A DNA stretch of 8,530 nucleotides from Nocardioides sp. (GTDB taxonomy: Bacteria; Actinomycetota; Actinomycetes; Propionibacteriales; Nocardioidaceae): the NCBI GenBank assembly GCA_003519585.1, contig DOWL01000141.1, positions 1,244 to 9,773 on the forward strand, in the 5' to 3' direction. The position numbers were made by a program, and so were the translations under genes. The notes beneath the pieces were generated by a model. It worked only from the letters and a program-made list of their open reading frames with translations, was not told where the DNA came from and ran no database searches. Positions 6,737-8,530 of this stretch are shown here, piece by piece (position 1 is the stretch's first letter; the number at the start of each line of letters is the position of its first letter).

Positions 6737-7177
6737 TCAGGCGACGGTGACGGTTCCTCCGGCGGCCTCGATCTTCTCCTTGGCCGAGGCGGAGAACGCC
6801 TGGGCCGTGATGTCGACCTTGACCGACAGGTCACCCTGTCCGAGGACCTTGACCGGGTGACCGTCGCGGACGGCACCCTTCGCCACCAGCCCGTCGACGG
6901 TGATCTCGCCACCCTCGGGGAAGAGCTGGTTGATGCGGTCGAGGTTGACGACCTGGAACTCGACCTTGAACGGGTTCTTGAAACCCTTGAGCTTGGGCAG
7001 CCGCATGTGGATCGGCATCTGGCCGCCCTCGAACGCGGCGGGCACCTGGTAGCGGGCCTTGGTGCCCTTGGTGCCGCGACCCGCGGTCTTGCCCTTCGAG
7101 GCCTCACCGCGACCCACGCGGGTCTTGGCGGTCTTGGCACCCGGCGCGGGGCGCAGGTGGTGGAGCTTCAATGTCAT
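6737..7177 (-). CDS. rplO: 50S ribosomal protein L15
   Basis: Complete 146-residue L15, a late-assembly 50S protein with a long, basic, glycine-rich N-terminal extension that threads into 23S rRNA. The start [20 protein letters not shown] is followed by [20 protein letters not shown] (21-40), and a globular C-terminal half containing [20 protein letters not shown] and VKVLGQGDL. The ATG at 7177 is 1 nt after the rpmD stop codon. It has an excellent Shine-Dalgarno, AGGAGG, inside the end of rpmD about 9 nt upstream, so the two genes are tightly linked. Confidence 0.98.
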   Translation of the reverse strand: MTLKLHHLRPAPGAKTAKTRVGRGEASKGKTAGRGTKGTKARYQVPAAFEGGQMPIHMRLPKLKGFKNPFKVEFQVVNLDRINQLFPEGGEITVDGLVAKGAVRDGHPVKVLGQGDLSVKVDITAQAFSASAKEKIEAAGGTVTVA

Positions 7178-7178
7178 G

Positions 7179-7361
7179 TCAGTCGACCTCCTCGACCGTC
7201 ACCAGGTGACGGACGGTGTGGACCATGCCCCGGATCTCGGGACGGTCCTCCTTGACGACCACGTCGCCGATCCGCTTGAGGCCGAGGGTGCGCAGGGTCT
7301 CGCGCTGGTTGGCCTTGCAGCCGATCGTCGAGCGCTTCTGCTGGACCTTGAGCTGTGCCAT
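7179..7361 (-). CDS. rpmD: 50S ribosomal protein L30
   Basis: A 60-residue L30, normal family length, bound to 23S rRNA domain II near the subunit surface. The sequence contains [20 protein letters not shown], the family motif [15 protein letters not shown], and [16 protein letters not shown]. Its ATG at 7361 shares one base with the rpsE stop codon (TGATG). The candidate Shine-Dalgarno GGAGG lies in a perfect hairpin with CCUCC, so translation probably needs ribosomes finishing rpsE to open it (inference). Confidence 0.97.
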   Translation of the reverse strand: MAQLKVQQKRSTIGCKANQRETLRTLGLKRIGDVVVKEDRPEIRGMVHTVRHLVTVEEVD

Positions 7362-7993
7362 CAGGAGGACACCTCCCCAGCACCGGCAGCCACCGGCGCC
7401 GGCTGCTCGGCCCGGGCCTTGAGCAGCGCCGCCGGGGCGACGTCCTCGACCGGAAGGCCACGACGGGCGGCGACGGCCTCGGGCTGCTCCAGCATGCGGA
7501 GCGCCTCGACGGTCGCGTGGACGATGTTGATCTGGTTGGACGACCCGAGCGACTTGCTCAGGATGTCGTGGATGCCCGCGCACTCGAGGACCGCGCGCAC
7601 CGGACCGCCGGCGATGACGCCGGTACCGGGAGCGGCGGGGCGCAGCATGACCACGCCGGCAGCCTTCTCGCCCTGGACGGGGTGCGGGATCGTGCCCTGG
7701 ATGCGAGGGACCCGGAAGAAGTGCTTCTTGGCCTCCTCGACACCCTTGGCGATCGCGGCCGGCACCTCCTTGGCCTTGCCGTAGCCGACGCCGACCATGC
7801 CGTCGCCGTCACCGACCACCACGAGGGCGGTGAAGCTGAACCGGCGGCCGCCCTTGACGACCTTGGCGACGCGGTTGATCGCGACGACCCGCTCGACGTA
7901 CGCGGTCTTGTCGGCGCCCTGGCCGCCGCGACGGTCGTCGCGTCCACCGCGCCGGTCTCCGCCGCGGTTTCCGCCGCGCTGAGGTCCGCTCAT
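7361..7993 (-). CDS. rpsE: 30S ribosomal protein S5
   Basis: A 210-residue S5, involved in decoding fidelity and in the mRNA entry tunnel. It is longer than the 166-residue E. coli protein because it has a Gly/Arg/Asp-rich N-terminal tail of about 28 residues ([18 protein letters not shown]) and an Ala/Pro-rich C-terminal tail. Both tails are common in actinobacteria. The double-stranded RNA-binding core is present ([20 protein letters not shown], 32-51), followed by [20 protein letters not shown] and [21 protein letters not shown]. The ATG at 7993 has GGAG 8 nt upstream. The open frame extends to 8077, but those codons lie in the rplR spacer and do not match S5. Confidence 0.97.
   Translation of the reverse strand: MSGPQRGGNRGGDRRGGRDDRRGGQGADKTAYVERVVAINRVAKVVKGGRRFSFTALVVVGDGDGMVGVGYGKAKEVPAAIAKGVEEAKKHFFRVPRIQGTIPHPVQGEKAAGVVMLRPAAPGTGVIAGGPVRAVLECAGIHDILSKSLGSSNQINIVHATVEALRMLEQPEAVAARRGLPVEDVAPAALLKARAEQPAPVAAGAGEVSS
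7364..7376 (-). promoter_or_regulatory. Hairpin masking the rpmD Shine-Dalgarno
   Basis: GGAGG-UGU-CCUCC forms a perfect 5-bp GC-rich hairpin at the very end of rpsE, immediately before the overlapping UGAUG stop/start. The GGAGG arm is the only good anti-16S sequence near the rpmD start. A ribosome ending rpsE would cover and melt it, a classic arrangement for translational coupling that keeps S5 and L30 levels matched. The structure is visible; the role is inferred. Confidence 0.5.
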
Positions 7994-8060
7994 GACTTGG
8001 TCTCCATCTCGGTGTACGTCGATTCGTGGGTGCTCGTGGGGCTGGTCATCAGGCTGTGCA

Positions 8061-8444
8061 TCAGAACCGCAGCCCACCCTCGCGGGCGCCGTCGGCCAGC
8101 GCCGCCACGCGACCGTGGTACTTGTTGCCGGCGCGGTCGAAGACCACGCCCTCGATGCCGGCCGCCTTGGCCCGCTCGGCCACCAGGCCGCCGACCAGCT
8201 TGGCCTTGTCGGACTTGTCGCCCGACTGCGACCGCAGGTCGGCCTCCATGGTCGAGGCGAAGGCCAGGGTCTTGCCCACCGAGTCGTCGACCACCTGAGC
8301 GGTGATGTGCTTGGACGACCGGGTGACGACCAGGCGCGGACGCTCGGCGGTGCCGGCGACCTTCTTGCGGCCCCGCGCCTGACGGCGCAGCCGCGAACGG
8401 ACGCGGTCGGAGGTGTGCTTGTGCTGCTTGAGCGAGATCGCCAT
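8061..8444 (-). CDS. rplR: 50S ribosomal protein L18
   Basis: A 127-residue L18, which binds 5S rRNA and joins it to the 50S central protuberance together with L5 and L25. Visible features are the basic N-terminus [40 protein letters not shown] (36-55), a central [19 protein letters not shown] helix, and the C-terminal [21 protein letters not shown] signature. I chose ATG 8444. A GTG at 8450 would overlap the rplF stop as GTGA and add only two residues; both starts are possible. There is little Shine-Dalgarno for either, so coupling to rplF is likely. Confidence 0.96.
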   Translation of the reverse strand: MAISLKQHKHTSDRVRSRLRRQARGRKKVAGTAERPRLVVTRSSKHITAQVVDDSVGKTLAFASTMEADLRSQSGDKSDKAKLVGGLVAERAKAAGIEGVVFDRAGNKYHGRVAALADGAREGGLRF

Positions 8445-8446
8445 GG

Positions 8447-8530
8447 TCACTTACCAGCCTTTCCGACCTTGCGGCGGACGTGTTCGCCGGCGTACCGGAC
8501 GCCCTTGCCCTTGTAGGGCTCGGGCTTGCG
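8447..8530 (-). CDS. rplF: 50S ribosomal protein L6, C-terminal end (cut by window edge)
   Basis: Only the last 27 codons and the stop of L6 are in the window. The tail reads [20 protein letters not shown] followed by KVGKAGK. This is the highly conserved C-terminus of bacterial L6, where [11 protein letters not shown] is diagnostic. L6 binds 23S rRNA near the sarcin-ricin loop. The position directly before rplR is the standard spc-operon order. The gene continues beyond the right edge. Confidence 0.97.
   Translation of the reverse strand, partial: RKPEPYKGKGVRYAGEHVRRKVGKAGK

Overview
This is an actinobacterial chromosome segment. It is GC-rich (about two thirds G+C by eye) and every recognised gene is on the minus strand, so the transcribed order runs from high to low coordinates. 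The protein sequences (short Adk, N-terminally extended S5, short SecY, S11 beginning MPPKTRG) and the frequent GTG starts point to a high-GC Gram-positive organism. A Nocardioides-like member of the Propionibacteriales is my best guess; that taxonomic placement is inference.

Layout in transcription order. (1) 8530-5333, the end of the spc ribosomal-protein operon: 3' end of rplF, then rplR, rpsE, rpmD, rplO and secY. (2) 5295-3885: adk and map, the usual followers of secY in Gram-positives. (3) 3860-1345, an accessory block: a probable yybP-ykoY manganese-riboswitch leader, a TerC-family membrane protein gene, a 61-codon acidic small gene of unknown function, and a luciferase-like flavin-dependent monooxygenase gene. 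(4) 1340-1, the start of the alpha operon: a probable promoter, a leader of about 190 nt, infA, rpmJ, rpsM, and the 5' part of rpsK, cut by the window edge.

Regions 1, 2 and 4 are standard translation, secretion and protein-maturation genes: ribosomal proteins, the SecY channel, adenylate kinase, methionine aminopeptidase and IF-1. Many junctions are tight or overlapping, which suggests translational coupling: rplF/rplR, rpsE/rpmD as TGATG, rpmD/rplO 1 nt apart, rpsM/rpsK 7 nt apart.

The main point of interest is region 3, which separates map from infA. The terC leader carries the conserved 5' (GGGGAGTA) and 3' (AGACCTTC) hallmarks of the yybP-ykoY Mn2+ aptamer, with a paired P1 helix and a possible Shine-Dalgarno-masking hairpin. 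This suggests Mn-responsive control of a putative Mn2+ exporter inside a housekeeping locus. Spacer structures at rplO-secY, rpmJ-rpsM, rpsE-rpmD and in the infA leader are candidate regulatory elements. I saw no tRNA, rRNA, IS element, CRISPR array or prophage sequence. There is no gene-free stretch above 300 bases; the longest are 1112-1344 (233 bp) and 3664-3884 (221 bp).
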